Source: a virus. From it: a stretch of DNA of 20,697 nt. Made by a program: the position numbers and the translations under genes. How positions within the stretch are numbered: the stretch's first letter is position 1; each line of letters starts with the position of its first letter. The notes beneath the pieces are model-generated. The model made no database searches, was not told the origin of the DNA, and saw only the letters and a list, made by a program, of their open reading frames with translations. This document shows positions 7,514-13,661 of the stretch, in pieces. The DNA lies in IMG/VR virus record IMGVR_UViG_3300032047_000178, positions 1 through 20,697 of that record; one strand, written 5' to 3'.

Positions 7514-7723
7514 ATGTATACACAATATAGCAGTCCGTTTTTTAAAGAAGGATTTCCAGAAATAAAAGAAGAAAATAAAGGTAAGTTTACAGCTTGGGCT
7601 AAAAAGAACGGCTTTAAAGATGCATGTTCTGCAGCTTCAGCAGTAATGTCAAGTAAAGATAATTATAGCGAAGAAGTTGTTAAAATGGCTAATTACGCTA
7701 ATAACTTTGGTTGTAAAAAATAA
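7514..7723 (+). CDS. Small helical protein with ACSAASAVM core
   Basis: A 69-residue protein separated by one base from the previous stop. It begins MYTQYSSPFFKEGFPE, carrying an SPF element, then forms a compact helical module: KFTAWAKKNGFK, DACSAASAVMSSKDNYS and EEVVKMANYANNFG, ending CKK. I associate the pattern K-F-T-A-W-A-K...A-x-x-A-V-M...K-Y-S...A-N-x-A with small modules in phage structural regions, but cannot verify this without a search. Two Cys (C38, C67) could form a pair only outside the cell. Function unknown. Confidence 0.65.
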   Translation: MYTQYSSPFFKEGFPEIKEENKGKFTAWAKKNGFKDACSAASAVMSSKDNYSEEVVKMANYANNFGCKK

Positions 7724-7726
7724 GAT

Positions 7727-8212
7727 ATGTCAAATCACAAAAATATAAAACTTAAAAAATCACCAGAACTTAACCAACAAACTAAAGATAGTTTACAAGG
7801 TGAGGCTTGGAAATACGGTAAAGCTTTTTATAGCCCTAAACATAAGGTGAATGTAGATCCAGAAGATGGAGTATTATCAAACAGAGTGTTTTACAAAGAT
7901 GGTTCTGAGTTAAAATATGAATCTATCGATAAACCTTTTGACGAAAACAATTCAGCTCCTACTAATTTTTCTACTCCTTTTATGGCTAAAAGCCCATTAA
8001 AAGATACATCTATATTACAAGAAGATCAAAAAGATCAAGGAACTCCTTGGTCTAAATATAATAGTGATGATATAGCTGCTAACAAAGGATCAGGTAAACC
8101 TCTTCCAAAACAACATTTTAAAGGTCAAAGAGTTTATCCAAACGAAAACGACGCTTGGCAAACAGATGAGCAGGCTCAAGCAACAGAAGATTTAGAAAAT
8201 ACAGATAATTAA
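7727..8212 (+). CDS. Hydrophilic SPL-motif protein, probably disordered
   Basis: A 161-residue, highly polar protein without a hydrophobic core or membrane segment. SP-type elements recur: KKSPEL near residue 10, FYSPKHK at 34-40, STPF at 82-85 and KSPLK at 88-92. The second half is rich in Asp, Gln and Lys (QEDQKDQG, KPLPKQHFKGQRVYP) and ends in an acidic tail. Only three bases separate it from each neighbour, so it is part of the same transcript. The look is that of an extended linker or internal virion protein; no known family recognised. Confidence 0.65.
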   Translation: MSNHKNIKLKKSPELNQQTKDSLQGEAWKYGKAFYSPKHKVNVDPEDGVLSNRVFYKDGSELKYESIDKPFDENNSAPTNFSTPFMAKSPLKDTSILQEDQKDQGTPWSKYNSDDIAANKGSGKPLPKQHFKGQRVYPNENDAWQTDEQAQATEDLENTDN

Positions 8213-8215
8213 GAT

Positions 8216-8467
8216 ATGAAAAGTAATTCACCATTTCAACAAAATAGCTGTGCTAAAGCTAGAAAAGAGTTTAAAGCTGGTTACATGAATAGAACTAATA
8301 AAACTCCAGAAGAAAATTTAGCAGAATATAATGCAGAAAAAAATGAGTTTCATTGTAACAAAGACACTAACTTTAAAATGAAGCTTAGACCTTCAGGTGA
8401 TGATGACATTCCTCATACTGATAAACAAATTAGAAAAGCTAAAAAAGAAAAAAAGAAAGAATCATGA
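8216..8467 (+). CDS. Small basic SPF-motif protein
   Basis: An 83-residue protein starting MKSNSPFQQNSCAKARKEF, so it shares the N-terminal SPFQ element with the next two genes. The central part is a charged helix (TPEENLAEYNAEKNEFHC), and the C-terminus is strongly basic (KAKKEKKKES). Cys12 and Cys47 are the only cysteines. No domain recognised. It overlaps the following gene by ATGA, a sign of translational coupling. It may bind nucleic acid or an acidic partner through its tail, but that is only composition-based inference. Confidence 0.65.
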   Translation: MKSNSPFQQNSCAKARKEFKAGYMNRTNKTPEENLAEYNAEKNEFHCNKDTNFKMKLRPSGDDDIPHTDKQIRKAKKEKKKES

Positions 8468-8754
8468 GTTCACCATTCCAAAAAGCATTTAGTTCTAAAA
8501 GCCCTTTAAAAAACGGAGAAAAAACTTTATACTCTGAAGCTGATTGGCATAAAGTTGCTTCAGTTAATGATAAATACGCTGTAGATTTAGGTACAGTAAA
8601 AAGTTCTAAACCTAAAAAATCAGAACTTGGAGGTTGGGATAGTAAAGAAAAATCATTTTCATTTAAATTAAATGAGAGTGATAAAAATTTAATAAATTCT
8701 TTTAAAGAAGCAGGTAAGATGGCACAATCAGGTGGTCCTTACACAAAAAGTTAA
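8464..8754 (+). CDS. Small protein with SPFQKAF...KSPLK N-terminus
   Basis: A 96-residue protein whose first 15 residues (MSSPFQKAFSSKSPL) are almost identical to those of the next gene at 8779, differing only at one Ser/Ala. After this shared segment the two proteins diverge: here a Lys/Ser/Trp-containing region (EADWHKVASVNDKYAVDLG, GGWDSKEKSFSFKLNE) ends at GGPYTKS. The shared N-terminus on unrelated bodies looks like a targeting or docking tag. No membrane segments and no catalytic motif are seen. The gene starts inside the previous one (ATGA). Confidence 0.7.
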   Translation: MSSPFQKAFSSKSPLKNGEKTLYSEADWHKVASVNDKYAVDLGTVKSSKPKKSELGGWDSKEKSFSFKLNESDKNLINSFKEAGKMAQSGGPYTKS

Positions 8755-8778
8755 AATATAAATATAAAAAATAATAAA
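8755..8778 (+). promoter_or_regulatory. 24-nt A/T-only leader
   Basis: The whole gap before the ATG at 8779 contains only A and T, with no Shine-Dalgarno sequence. It is one of several such leaders in the window and is read as an unstructured, SD-independent initiation region. Confidence 0.4.
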
Positions 8779-9459
8779 ATGAGTTCACCATTTCAAAAAG
8801 CCTTTTCGGCTAAGTCACCTCTTGGGAATCACAAAAAGATCCAAAGACAAATAGATATGTTAAGAAACAAACCTGAAAAAGCTGAGAAAAAAGGATTAAG
8901 CTCTGAAAGCGGTGGTGGTATTGATTATGAAACTATTGAAAAATTACAATCTCAATTACCAGAAGCAAAAGCATCTCACAACCCACCTAGAACGGAAGAA
9001 AGTGATGCTAAAATTAGAGAAGATGAAGATGCTGCTCAAGGATCTGCTGCTGAAATGCGCAGTCCTTTAAAAAAAAACTCTCCACTAGAAGGTAGTTATT
9101 ATAGTCCAGCCGGTGAAACATATGTTTCTCACGTGGGTATGATTCAAAATGCGGTTGGAGCTGTGCAAAAAGCTTTGGATTCTTATATGACTGAAAGTGA
9201 TGAGAATAAAGCTAAAAGATTACAAGCAAGAGTGGATAGTAGAATTAAAAGATTTGATCACGAAACTGATGACGAAGGTAATGTTATGGGCACAGATACA
9301 AGTTTTATAAATGAAAAAACTCAAGAATTACAAGATAGAGCTACACAACATTTAGATAACGCGGAAACTAGTAAAAGTAACGCTCAGTTAAAAAAATTAA
9401 AAGCTGCATTAACTGCAGGAACAATAACACAAGCACAATACAACGAATTAATAAAATAA
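8779..9459 (+). CDS. SPL-motif protein with possible SHOCT-like C-terminus
   Basis: A 226-residue hydrophilic, largely helical protein. The N-terminal tag MSSPFQKAFSAKSPL is shared with the previous gene. A charged helix follows (QRQIDMLRNKPEKAEKKG), then a second cluster of motifs at 94-110 (RSPLKKNSPL and YYSP). The middle has a short apolar segment (MIQNAVGAVQKALDSYM) and coiled-coil-prone helices to about residue 200. The last ~25 residues (LKKLKAALTAGTITQAQYNE) match the pattern of the SHOCT oligomerisation domain: L-x-x-L-x-x-G-x-I-T-x-x-x-(F/Y). It carries at least four SP-type motifs, the most in the cluster. Function unknown; a scaffold or internal virion protein is a reasonable guess. 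Confidence 0.7.
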   Translation: MSSPFQKAFSAKSPLGNHKKIQRQIDMLRNKPEKAEKKGLSSESGGGIDYETIEKLQSQLPEAKASHNPPRTEESDAKIREDEDAAQGSAAEMRSPLKKNSPLEGSYYSPAGETYVSHVGMIQNAVGAVQKALDSYMTESDENKAKRLQARVDSRIKRFDHETDDEGNVMGTDTSFINEKTQELQDRATQHLDNAETSKSNAQLKKLKAALTAGTITQAQYNELIK

Positions 9460-9462
9460 ACA

Positions 9463-10128
9463 ATGGGACATAAAGGACACTGGGGCGAATATACTGGTAA
9501 CGCAAAATGGTCAAAAGATCACGCTCATACAAAAGTTACTAAAGGTAATTACAAAGCTTCAGAAAGAGATGACGCTGCACATATAGATTATCTTAAAAGA
9601 GATATTAAAGATGATCAAAAATTTCATGTGAAAGACAAAGATGAGAAGCAAACTGCTGATGAAAAGCATATATCTAAATTAGCAGGTGATATGAAGTATG
9701 ATAAAGAACATCATGGTTCACCAGCTGCTTACGGAGATGGACTTAAAAAACGTATTGCTAGAAAACAAGAACAAGTTGATGCTGCAAAAGCTTCTTTTGG
9801 AACTGACAATGTTGATAGAAGTTTTGATAGAAAATTAAAATCTCTAGAAAGAAAATTAAAAAGAGCAGATAAACGTGGAATAAATATAGAAAGCTATGAT
9901 ACTAGAGACGCTTCAGGTGTAGGAATTACCAAATCACCAGTTAAACACAACTCAGCTTCTGGTAGAAGTCATATACATAGTAAATATCACACTTCTTATG
10001 AAGGAGATGCTACTTTTCCTAAAGATAAAAAGAAAGGTGGACCAGTTGTAAAAGGAGATCACGGACCAAGTAGATTTAAAAAACAAAAACAAGAAGCAGA
10101 AGCTAATAAAGAAAATAAAGAAAAATAA
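9463..10128 (+). CDS. Highly charged Lys/His/Asp-rich protein
   Basis: A 221-residue protein with a very unusual composition: Lys, Asp, His and Glu dominate and hydrophobics are scarce. His clusters occur near the start (GHKGHW, KDHAHTK) and around residue 83. A coiled-coil-prone basic segment lies at about 95-140 (GLKKRIARKQEQVDAAKA, RKLKSLERKLKRADKRG). A motif of the neighbouring family appears as KSPVKHNS at 157-164, and GSPAAYG at 85-91 is similar. It ends in a Lys/Glu tail. No domain recognised. Such composition fits a DNA-contacting or internal head protein, but this is not demonstrated. Confidence 0.65.
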   Translation: MGHKGHWGEYTGNAKWSKDHAHTKVTKGNYKASERDDAAHIDYLKRDIKDDQKFHVKDKDEKQTADEKHISKLAGDMKYDKEHHGSPAAYGDGLKKRIARKQEQVDAAKASFGTDNVDRSFDRKLKSLERKLKRADKRGINIESYDTRDASGVGITKSPVKHNSASGRSHIHSKYHTSYEGDATFPKDKKKGGPVVKGDHGPSRFKKQKQEAEANKENKEK

Positions 10129-10144
10129 CTAAAATAACTAAGCA

Positions 10145-10294
10145 ATGAACTCACCATTAAAAAATCAAAATAAGGGATACGAATCCCCAAAACAAGAAAA
10201 AGCAAACTTGATGCATGATAATCCAATAGCAAAAGACGCTAGTGGAGGAAGAGATAAATCTTTTATGTCTAAGCATTCAAAATCAAGAATGTAA
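10145..10294 (+). CDS. 49-aa SPL-motif microprotein
   Basis: A short frame of 49 residues (ATG at 10145, TAA at 10292-10294) starting MNSPLKNQNKGYESPK and ending SKHSKSRM. It is below common gene-finder cutoffs. Support for it being real: it starts with the same NSPLK element found at the N-termini of neighbouring genes, it fills an otherwise empty gap, and it sits in phase with the operon spacing (16 nt after the previous stop). It has no hydrophobic segment. Function unknown. Confidence 0.6.
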   Translation: MNSPLKNQNKGYESPKQEKANLMHDNPIAKDASGGRDKSFMSKHSKSRM

Positions 10295-10359
10295 CAGTAC
10301 GAGAACTGTTTAAAACTCGAGTCAAACAATAACAATAACAATAACAAAAACAAAACAAA
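10295..10359 (+). promoter_or_regulatory. Leader with stem-loop and (AACAAT)3 before a structural-type gene
   Basis: AACAGT (10293-10298) pairs with ACTGTT (10305-10310) around an ACGAGA loop, overlapping the stop of the microprotein gene. Downstream, AACAAT is repeated three times (10325-10342), followed by an A/C-only stretch up to the ATG at 10360. From 10325 to the ATG there is no G, so the RNA should be unstructured. This looks like a strong SD-independent translation leader; the hairpin might be a processing or stabilising element. A -33/-7 promoter could not be recognised. Confidence 0.5.
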
Positions 10360-10806
10360 ATGGCAAAATTTGTAAAATTTAAAATTTCTAACGGTACTAC
10401 TTTAGCTGCTGGTGGAAACTACGCAAGAGACGTACTCGTTAATATTGACGATATTGAAAACGTAGCTGATGCTGTAAATGGTGGTGTTTATACTGCAATT
10501 GTAACACTAAAAGGTATTGTAGGATTAGAAGCTGGTCATGCTAATGGCGCTACTGTTCCTGCTGGTACTATTGGTGGTAGAATACTTACTTTAACTGTAT
10601 CTACTTCTGCTACTGCTGCTGTAAATCCAACAGCTATTACAGTTAGTGGAAACATGCCTTCGCAAGCAATTATGAGAGCTATGACTGCAAACCCAGGTGG
10701 TGTTGCTGCAAGTGCTCAACTAGGCTTAGATGGTGGTGGTGTAAGACCAGCTGATGACCAAATGTATTGGTCAAGTGCGGTATTCAGTTCTGATAACACT
10801 TTATAA
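10360..10806 (+). CDS. Small virion structural-type protein
   Basis: A 148-residue Gly/Ala/Thr/Val-rich protein with alternating beta patterns (KFVKFKISNGTT, VYTAIVTLKGIVG, RILTLTVSTSA). A C-terminal helix/loop (SQAIMRAMTANPGG) follows, then an aromatic end (DQMYWSSAVF). No Cys, no signal peptide, no catalytic motif. The low-charge beta-rich composition and a dedicated, probably strong leader suggest an abundant virion component such as a head decoration, neck or small tail protein. Some Gly/Ala-rich wording resembles the capsid protein at the right end, but I do not see true homology. The exact role is not determined. Confidence 0.65.
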   Translation: MAKFVKFKISNGTTLAAGGNYARDVLVNIDDIENVADAVNGGVYTAIVTLKGIVGLEAGHANGATVPAGTIGGRILTLTVSTSATAAVNPTAITVSGNMPSQAIMRAMTANPGGVAASAQLGLDGGGVRPADDQMYWSSAVFSSDNTL

Positions 10807-10814
10807 ACTAAATT

Positions 10815-10970
10815 ATGAAATCTAGAGGCTTAGGTGACAACATAGAGAAGTTTACAAAAGCTTCAGGTATCAAAAAGTTAGTTGATAATGTATCAAAAGG
10901 TTTAAACATTCCCTGCGGCTGTTCAGGTCGTAGGGATGCTTTAAACAAAATGTTTCCTTCAAAAAAATAA
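10815..10970 (+). CDS. 51-aa Cys-motif small phage protein
   Basis: A short frame of 51 residues (ATG 10815, TAA 10968-10970) starting MKSRGLGDNIEKFTKASGIK and ending MFPSKK. The C-terminal half has a PCGCSGRRDALNKMFP signature: Cys-x-Cys, an Arg-Arg pair, then L-N-x-x-F-P. I associate the combination GLGD-IEK...GIKK...CGC..RR..LN..FP with a small phage protein often encoded near lysis or structural genes, which makes this frame credible despite its size. The two Cys could bind metal as a dimer. Gaps to both neighbours are very short. Function unknown. Confidence 0.7.
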   Translation: MKSRGLGDNIEKFTKASGIKKLVDNVSKGLNIPCGCSGRRDALNKMFPSKK

Positions 10971-10972
10971 TT

Positions 10973-11281
10973 ATGGCTTTTAAACTAAACAATCCTCCGT
11001 ATACTAAAAAAACTCCGGTATATCATGTACCTATGGAAGATGGTGTAATGGGTAAAGCTAATAATAATGGAACTATTATTATAAATAAAGATGTAGATCC
11101 TGAGCAAGCAGAAAAAGTAGTAGCTCATGAAGAGGTTCACATTGATCAAATGAAAAGAGGTGATTTAAATTATGATGATGAAAACGTGTACTGGAAAGGA
11201 AAGACATATCCAAGAAGCGAAATGAATGAAGGTGATTCTGCTTTACCTTGGGAAGATGAAGCATATAAAAAAGTAGTATGA
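10973..11281 (+). CDS. HExxH zincin-like metallopeptidase domain protein
   Basis: A 102-residue protein with VVAHEEVHIDQMKRGDL at 49-65: the HEEVH (52-56) fits the HExxH zinc-binding, catalytic-Glu motif, placed on a helix. Downstream, PWEDEAYK (92-99) gives an acidic residue, Glu94 or Glu96, that could be the third zinc ligand, a gluzincin-like arrangement. A beta strand (GTIIINKDVDPEQ) precedes it, as in minimal zincins. It is far shorter than a normal secreted peptidase and has no signal peptide. It overlaps the holin gene by ATGA, so a lysis-related or virion-maturation protease role is conceivable. Activity is unproven. Confidence 0.7.
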   Translation: MAFKLNNPPYTKKTPVYHVPMEDGVMGKANNNGTIIINKDVDPEQAEKVVAHEEVHIDQMKRGDLNYDDENVYWKGKTYPRSEMNEGDSALPWEDEAYKKVV

Positions 11282-11736
11282 GTAAAAAGAAATTCAAAGA
11301 CACAACCGTTGGACAATTATTGTTTGGAGCAGCTTCTGTAATAAATCCTACTTTAGGAAATATATTACAAGGCGTAACTTCACCAAAAGAGGCTATTGAA
11401 GCTATTACTAAAGCCGATGCTCCTGCAGAGGATAAGGTAAAACTACAACAAATAATATACGAACAACAAACAAAAGAAATAGAAGCTATCACATCTAGAT
11501 GGAAAGCGGATTCTATGTCTGATTCATGGCTAAGTAAAAATGTACGTCCACTAGTATTAGTGTGGTGTATAGTTATATTTTCAATGGCAGGAATTTTAGA
11601 CAGTATAGAGACGCTACCATTTCATATAAATGAATTATGGAATGATACTTTCGAGAAAATAATGATGTCAGTCGTCTTAGCCTATTTCGGTGGACGAACG
11701 ACGGAAAAAGCAAGTAATATATTTAAACAAAAATAA
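11278..11736 (+). CDS. Holin of the 3TM type
   Basis: A 152-residue protein whose layout fits the phage 3TM-holin family: a mildly hydrophobic N-terminal segment (VGQLLFGAASVINPTLGNIL), an amphipathic charged helix (EAITKAD... to KEIEAIT), the marker RWKADSMSDSWLSKNVRPL at about 74-92, then clear transmembrane segments at about 91-108 (LVLVWCIVIFSMAGIL) and 126-142 (KIMMSVVLAYFGGRTTEK). The family forms inner-membrane lesions that time lysis. No endolysin with a recognisable catalytic domain lies in this window. The start overlaps the zincin-like gene by ATGA, so the two are co-translated. Confidence 0.85.
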   Translation: MSKKKFKDTTVGQLLFGAASVINPTLGNILQGVTSPKEAIEAITKADAPAEDKVKLQQIIYEQQTKEIEAITSRWKADSMSDSWLSKNVRPLVLVWCIVIFSMAGILDSIETLPFHINELWNDTFEKIMMSVVLAYFGGRTTEKASNIFKQK

Positions 11737-11744
11737 AAATTAAA

Positions 11745-12305
11745 ATGGGATATTTTAGCAAAGCAATAGCTATAACAAAAAGCGATACAATAAATACTCT
11801 TCCAGCATGGGAATTTATGAATCAAACTGGAACTCTAGGTACTTACTTAGCAGGTTCTTTAATTTATGTTGGAGGTGCAGGAGATGTTAATGTTATCCCT
11901 GCAGGAACAGTAGGTGTACAAAACACAGTAATATCTTTAAGTATGATTAACGATCAAAGAGGTACTAACTATACAGCTGCTAATAACGTTGCCACAACAT
12001 CAACTGGTAGTGGATCAGGTTTAACAGTTAATACTACCGTTGCTTTTCAATTAGTAACTGCTGTTGCTGTAGGTAATAGTGCTGGTAGTGAATACAAAGT
12101 AGGTGATATAATAACAATTACTGGTGGTGACGCTAATGCTAAAGCTACAATAACAGAAATAAAAAGTTTATTACCTGTTGTAGGAGATGGAGTTGAATTT
12201 TCTGGATTAGACGCGGGAGATATTGTACCTATATATGTTGATTACGTATTAAGTACAAATACTAGCGCTACATTGTTAGTAGCTGGTAGAGAATCATCTA
12301 TGTAA
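11745..12305 (+). CDS. Virion structural-type beta-rich protein
   Basis: A 186-residue protein with low charge and many Gly/Thr/Val/Ala, forming beta strands (GTYLAGSLIYVGG, VGVQNTVISLSM, YKVGDIITITGGDA). VGDIITITGG is a common turn-strand in phage structural proteins. The C-terminal part (IVPIYVDYVLSTNTSATLLVAG) is again beta-like. It sits eight bases after the holin with an AAATTAAA leader. No enzyme motif or signal peptide. Likely a virion component (decoration or head-tail joining), with no stronger assignment possible. Confidence 0.6.
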   Translation: MGYFSKAIAITKSDTINTLPAWEFMNQTGTLGTYLAGSLIYVGGAGDVNVIPAGTVGVQNTVISLSMINDQRGTNYTAANNVATTSTGSGSGLTVNTTVAFQLVTAVAVGNSAGSEYKVGDIITITGGDANAKATITEIKSLLPVVGDGVEFSGLDAGDIVPIYVDYVLSTNTSATLLVAGRESSM

Positions 12306-12367
12306 ATAATTAATATACGGGTGACTATATAAATAAGAATAATAACAAATTAAATTAAATTAAAATT
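12306..12367 (+). promoter_or_regulatory. Intergenic leader ending in (AAATT)3
   Basis: A 62-nt gap that holds an AT-rich stretch, a small ACGGGTGAC patch and, at 12347-12361, three AAATT units followed by AAAATT directly before the ATG. It matches the groEL leader in its repeat. No clear promoter or terminator is recognised. Confidence 0.4.
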
Positions 12368-12619
12368 ATGAGTAAAGAAATTAAAAAAATTACTGACGAG
12401 CAATTAGAAAAAGTAAATAAACAGCAAAATGAACTTAGTGAATTACTAAGATCATTAGGTGTATTAGATGTTCAAAAACAAAATTTACATCAAAAAATTA
12501 GTGATCTTTCTAAAGTTATTGAAGAAACTAAAAAAGAATTAGAGGAAGAATATGGTTCTGTTAATATCGATTTAAAAGACGGATCATATACTGACATCGA
12601 AAAAGAAGATGCAAAGTAA
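12368..12619 (+). CDS. Short coiled-coil protein
   Basis: An 83-residue, strongly helical, charged protein with heptad-like Leu/Val/Ile spacing from residue 10 to 60 (LSELLRSLGVLDVQKQNLHQ, DLSKVIEETKKELEEEYG). It ends in a non-helical tail carrying SVNIDLKDGSYTDIEKED. The antiparallel hairpin potential around the SLGVLD turn is notable. Likely a small oligomeric assembly or chaperone-like factor encoded just upstream of the packaging genes; a tail-fibre or scaffolding helper role is possible but unsupported. Its stop overlaps the next gene by 11 nt. Confidence 0.75.
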   Translation: MSKEIKKITDEQLEKVNKQQNELSELLRSLGVLDVQKQNLHQKISDLSKVIEETKKELEEEYGSVNIDLKDGSYTDIEKEDAK

Positions 12620-12836
12620 TATTAGAAAAATCAGTATTGGATCTGATTATAAAAATGATGCCATGCATTACGCGATTGGACAACAGGTCTATGGTGGACA
12701 TGATATAGCTTATATCGTATATGATGAATCCGATAATTCTTATAATATTTATATAAAGAAAAACAATGAGGTGTTGCCTTGGAAGAAGTTTAATTCTAAC
12801 ATGGCAATATCTGTTGAGTATGATTTAGAATACTAA
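12609..12836 (+). CDS. 75-aa conserved-looking phage protein
   Basis: A 75-residue protein overlapping the previous gene by 11 nt. Its mixed alpha/beta sequence holds RKISIGSDYKNDAMHYAIGQ, a Gly turn (QQVYGGHDIAYIVYDE), a Tyr-rich strand (SYNIYIKKNNEVLPWKKF) and a C-terminal ISVEYDLEY. The K-I-S-I-G-x-D-Y-K and AMHY-x-x-GQ signature gives it the feel of a conserved small phage protein near the terminase genes, which I cannot verify here. No Cys, no membrane segment, no catalytic motif. Function unknown. The next gene starts at the last base of its stop (TAATG). Confidence 0.65.
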   Translation: MQSNIRKISIGSDYKNDAMHYAIGQQVYGGHDIAYIVYDESDNSYNIYIKKNNEVLPWKKFNSNMAISVEYDLEY

Positions 12837-13441
12837 TGAAAAGTTTATATGATTTTATTATACAACCTTTAGGTGATAAATATAGTAACACGGTAAAGAT
12901 TGGAAACAAAAATATTGTTGTTAATACTAAAATTGAAAACTGGAAGTTTGTAAATAGATTAGCAATAGTAAAACAAACTCCTTTAGCTTTTAATACTAAA
13001 ATAAAAGTAGGAGATATTGTAGTAATTCATCAAAATGTTTTTAGAACCTTTTATGATATGAGAGGTGAAAAAAAGAAAAGTAGATCTTACTTTAAAGATG
13101 ATTTGTATTTTTGTGCTATTGATCAGGTATATTTATATAAAAATAAAGAAGGTTGGCATAGTTTTGGCGATAGATGTTTTATAAAACCTATTAAAGATAC
13201 TGATGATCTAACGTTAGATAAAGAGAAAAAGTTAATTGGCATATTAAAATATGGTAATAACTCATTAAACGCACTTAATATTAACCCAGAAGACTTGGTA
13301 GGTTATACGCCGAATGGAGAATGGGAGTTTTTAGTAGAAGGAGAGCGTTTATATTGTATGAAATCAAATGATATTGTTATAAAGTATGAGCGTAAAGGAA
13401 ACGAAAAAGAATATAATCCAAGCTGGGCGAGTAGCAGTTAA
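12836..13441 (+). CDS. Tandem GroES-like (co-chaperonin-fold) protein, putative
   Basis: A 201-residue protein whose two halves each resemble a Cpn10 unit. First half: YDFIIQPL (5-12), a KIGNKNIVVN loop (21-30), RLAIVKQTP and KIKVGDIVVIHQNVFR (55-70, compare the GroES V-K-V-G-D-I-V turn), closing with LYFCAIDQVYLYK. Second half: FGDRCFIKPI (110-119), GILKYGNN, INPEDLVGYTP (149-159), and EGERLYCMKSNDIVIKYE (168-185), close to the GroES E-x-L-I-x-S-E-S-D-I-L-A pattern. So it may be a co-chaperonin-related protein with a GroES duplication. It is not certain that it binds GroEL; it could be another structural beta-barrel protein. Its 3' end overlaps the next gene by 56 nt. Confidence 0.5.
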   Translation: MKSLYDFIIQPLGDKYSNTVKIGNKNIVVNTKIENWKFVNRLAIVKQTPLAFNTKIKVGDIVVIHQNVFRTFYDMRGEKKKSRSYFKDDLYFCAIDQVYLYKNKEGWHSFGDRCFIKPIKDTDDLTLDKEKKLIGILKYGNNSLNALNINPEDLVGYTPNGEWEFLVEGERLYCMKSNDIVIKYERKGNEKEYNPSWASSS

Positions 13442-13661
13442 AGAATTAATTAAAGTTGCTAAAGAACCCATTATAGATTTTGGACCAGATATTTCCGCAG
13501 ATAGATTAAAGAATGCTGCAGCTACTAAAAAATTAGCAATATTTGATGCTTTTGAGATTTTGAATAGAATACAAGAAGAGCAAGATATGTTAGAAAATAA
13601 ACCTAAAGAAGTGAAAAAAGAAACTACTTTTAAAGGTTTTGCAGAAGGGAGATCTAAGTAA
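13386..13661 (+). CDS. 91-aa protein in the small-terminase position
   Basis: A helical 91-residue protein directly upstream of the large terminase gene, sharing TAATG with it. A basic amphipathic N-terminal helix (VKETKKNIIQAGRVAVKEL) precedes SADRLKNAAATKKLAIFDA, a strong conserved-looking helix, then FEILNRIQEEQDMLENK. Its position suggests the small terminase subunit or a TerS-like DNA-recognition factor, but no helix-turn-helix is obvious and it is short for that family. The first 56 nt overlap the previous gene; no internal ATG before codon 60 is available, so this start seems required. Confidence 0.6.
   Translation: MSVKETKKNIIQAGRVAVKELIKVAKEPIIDFGPDISADRLKNAAATKKLAIFDAFEILNRIQEEQDMLENKPKEVKKETTFKGFAEGRSK

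Noticed and set aside
10325-10342. AACAAT repeats as a CRISPR array or replication origin iterons
   Set aside because: Only three six-base units without spacers, directly before a start codon; better explained as a translation leader.
11079-11492. 137-residue reverse-strand frame over the zincin and holin genes
   Set aside because: Overlaps two well-supported + genes; its Cys/Ile/Leu-rich residues look like a shadow of the holin coding sequence.
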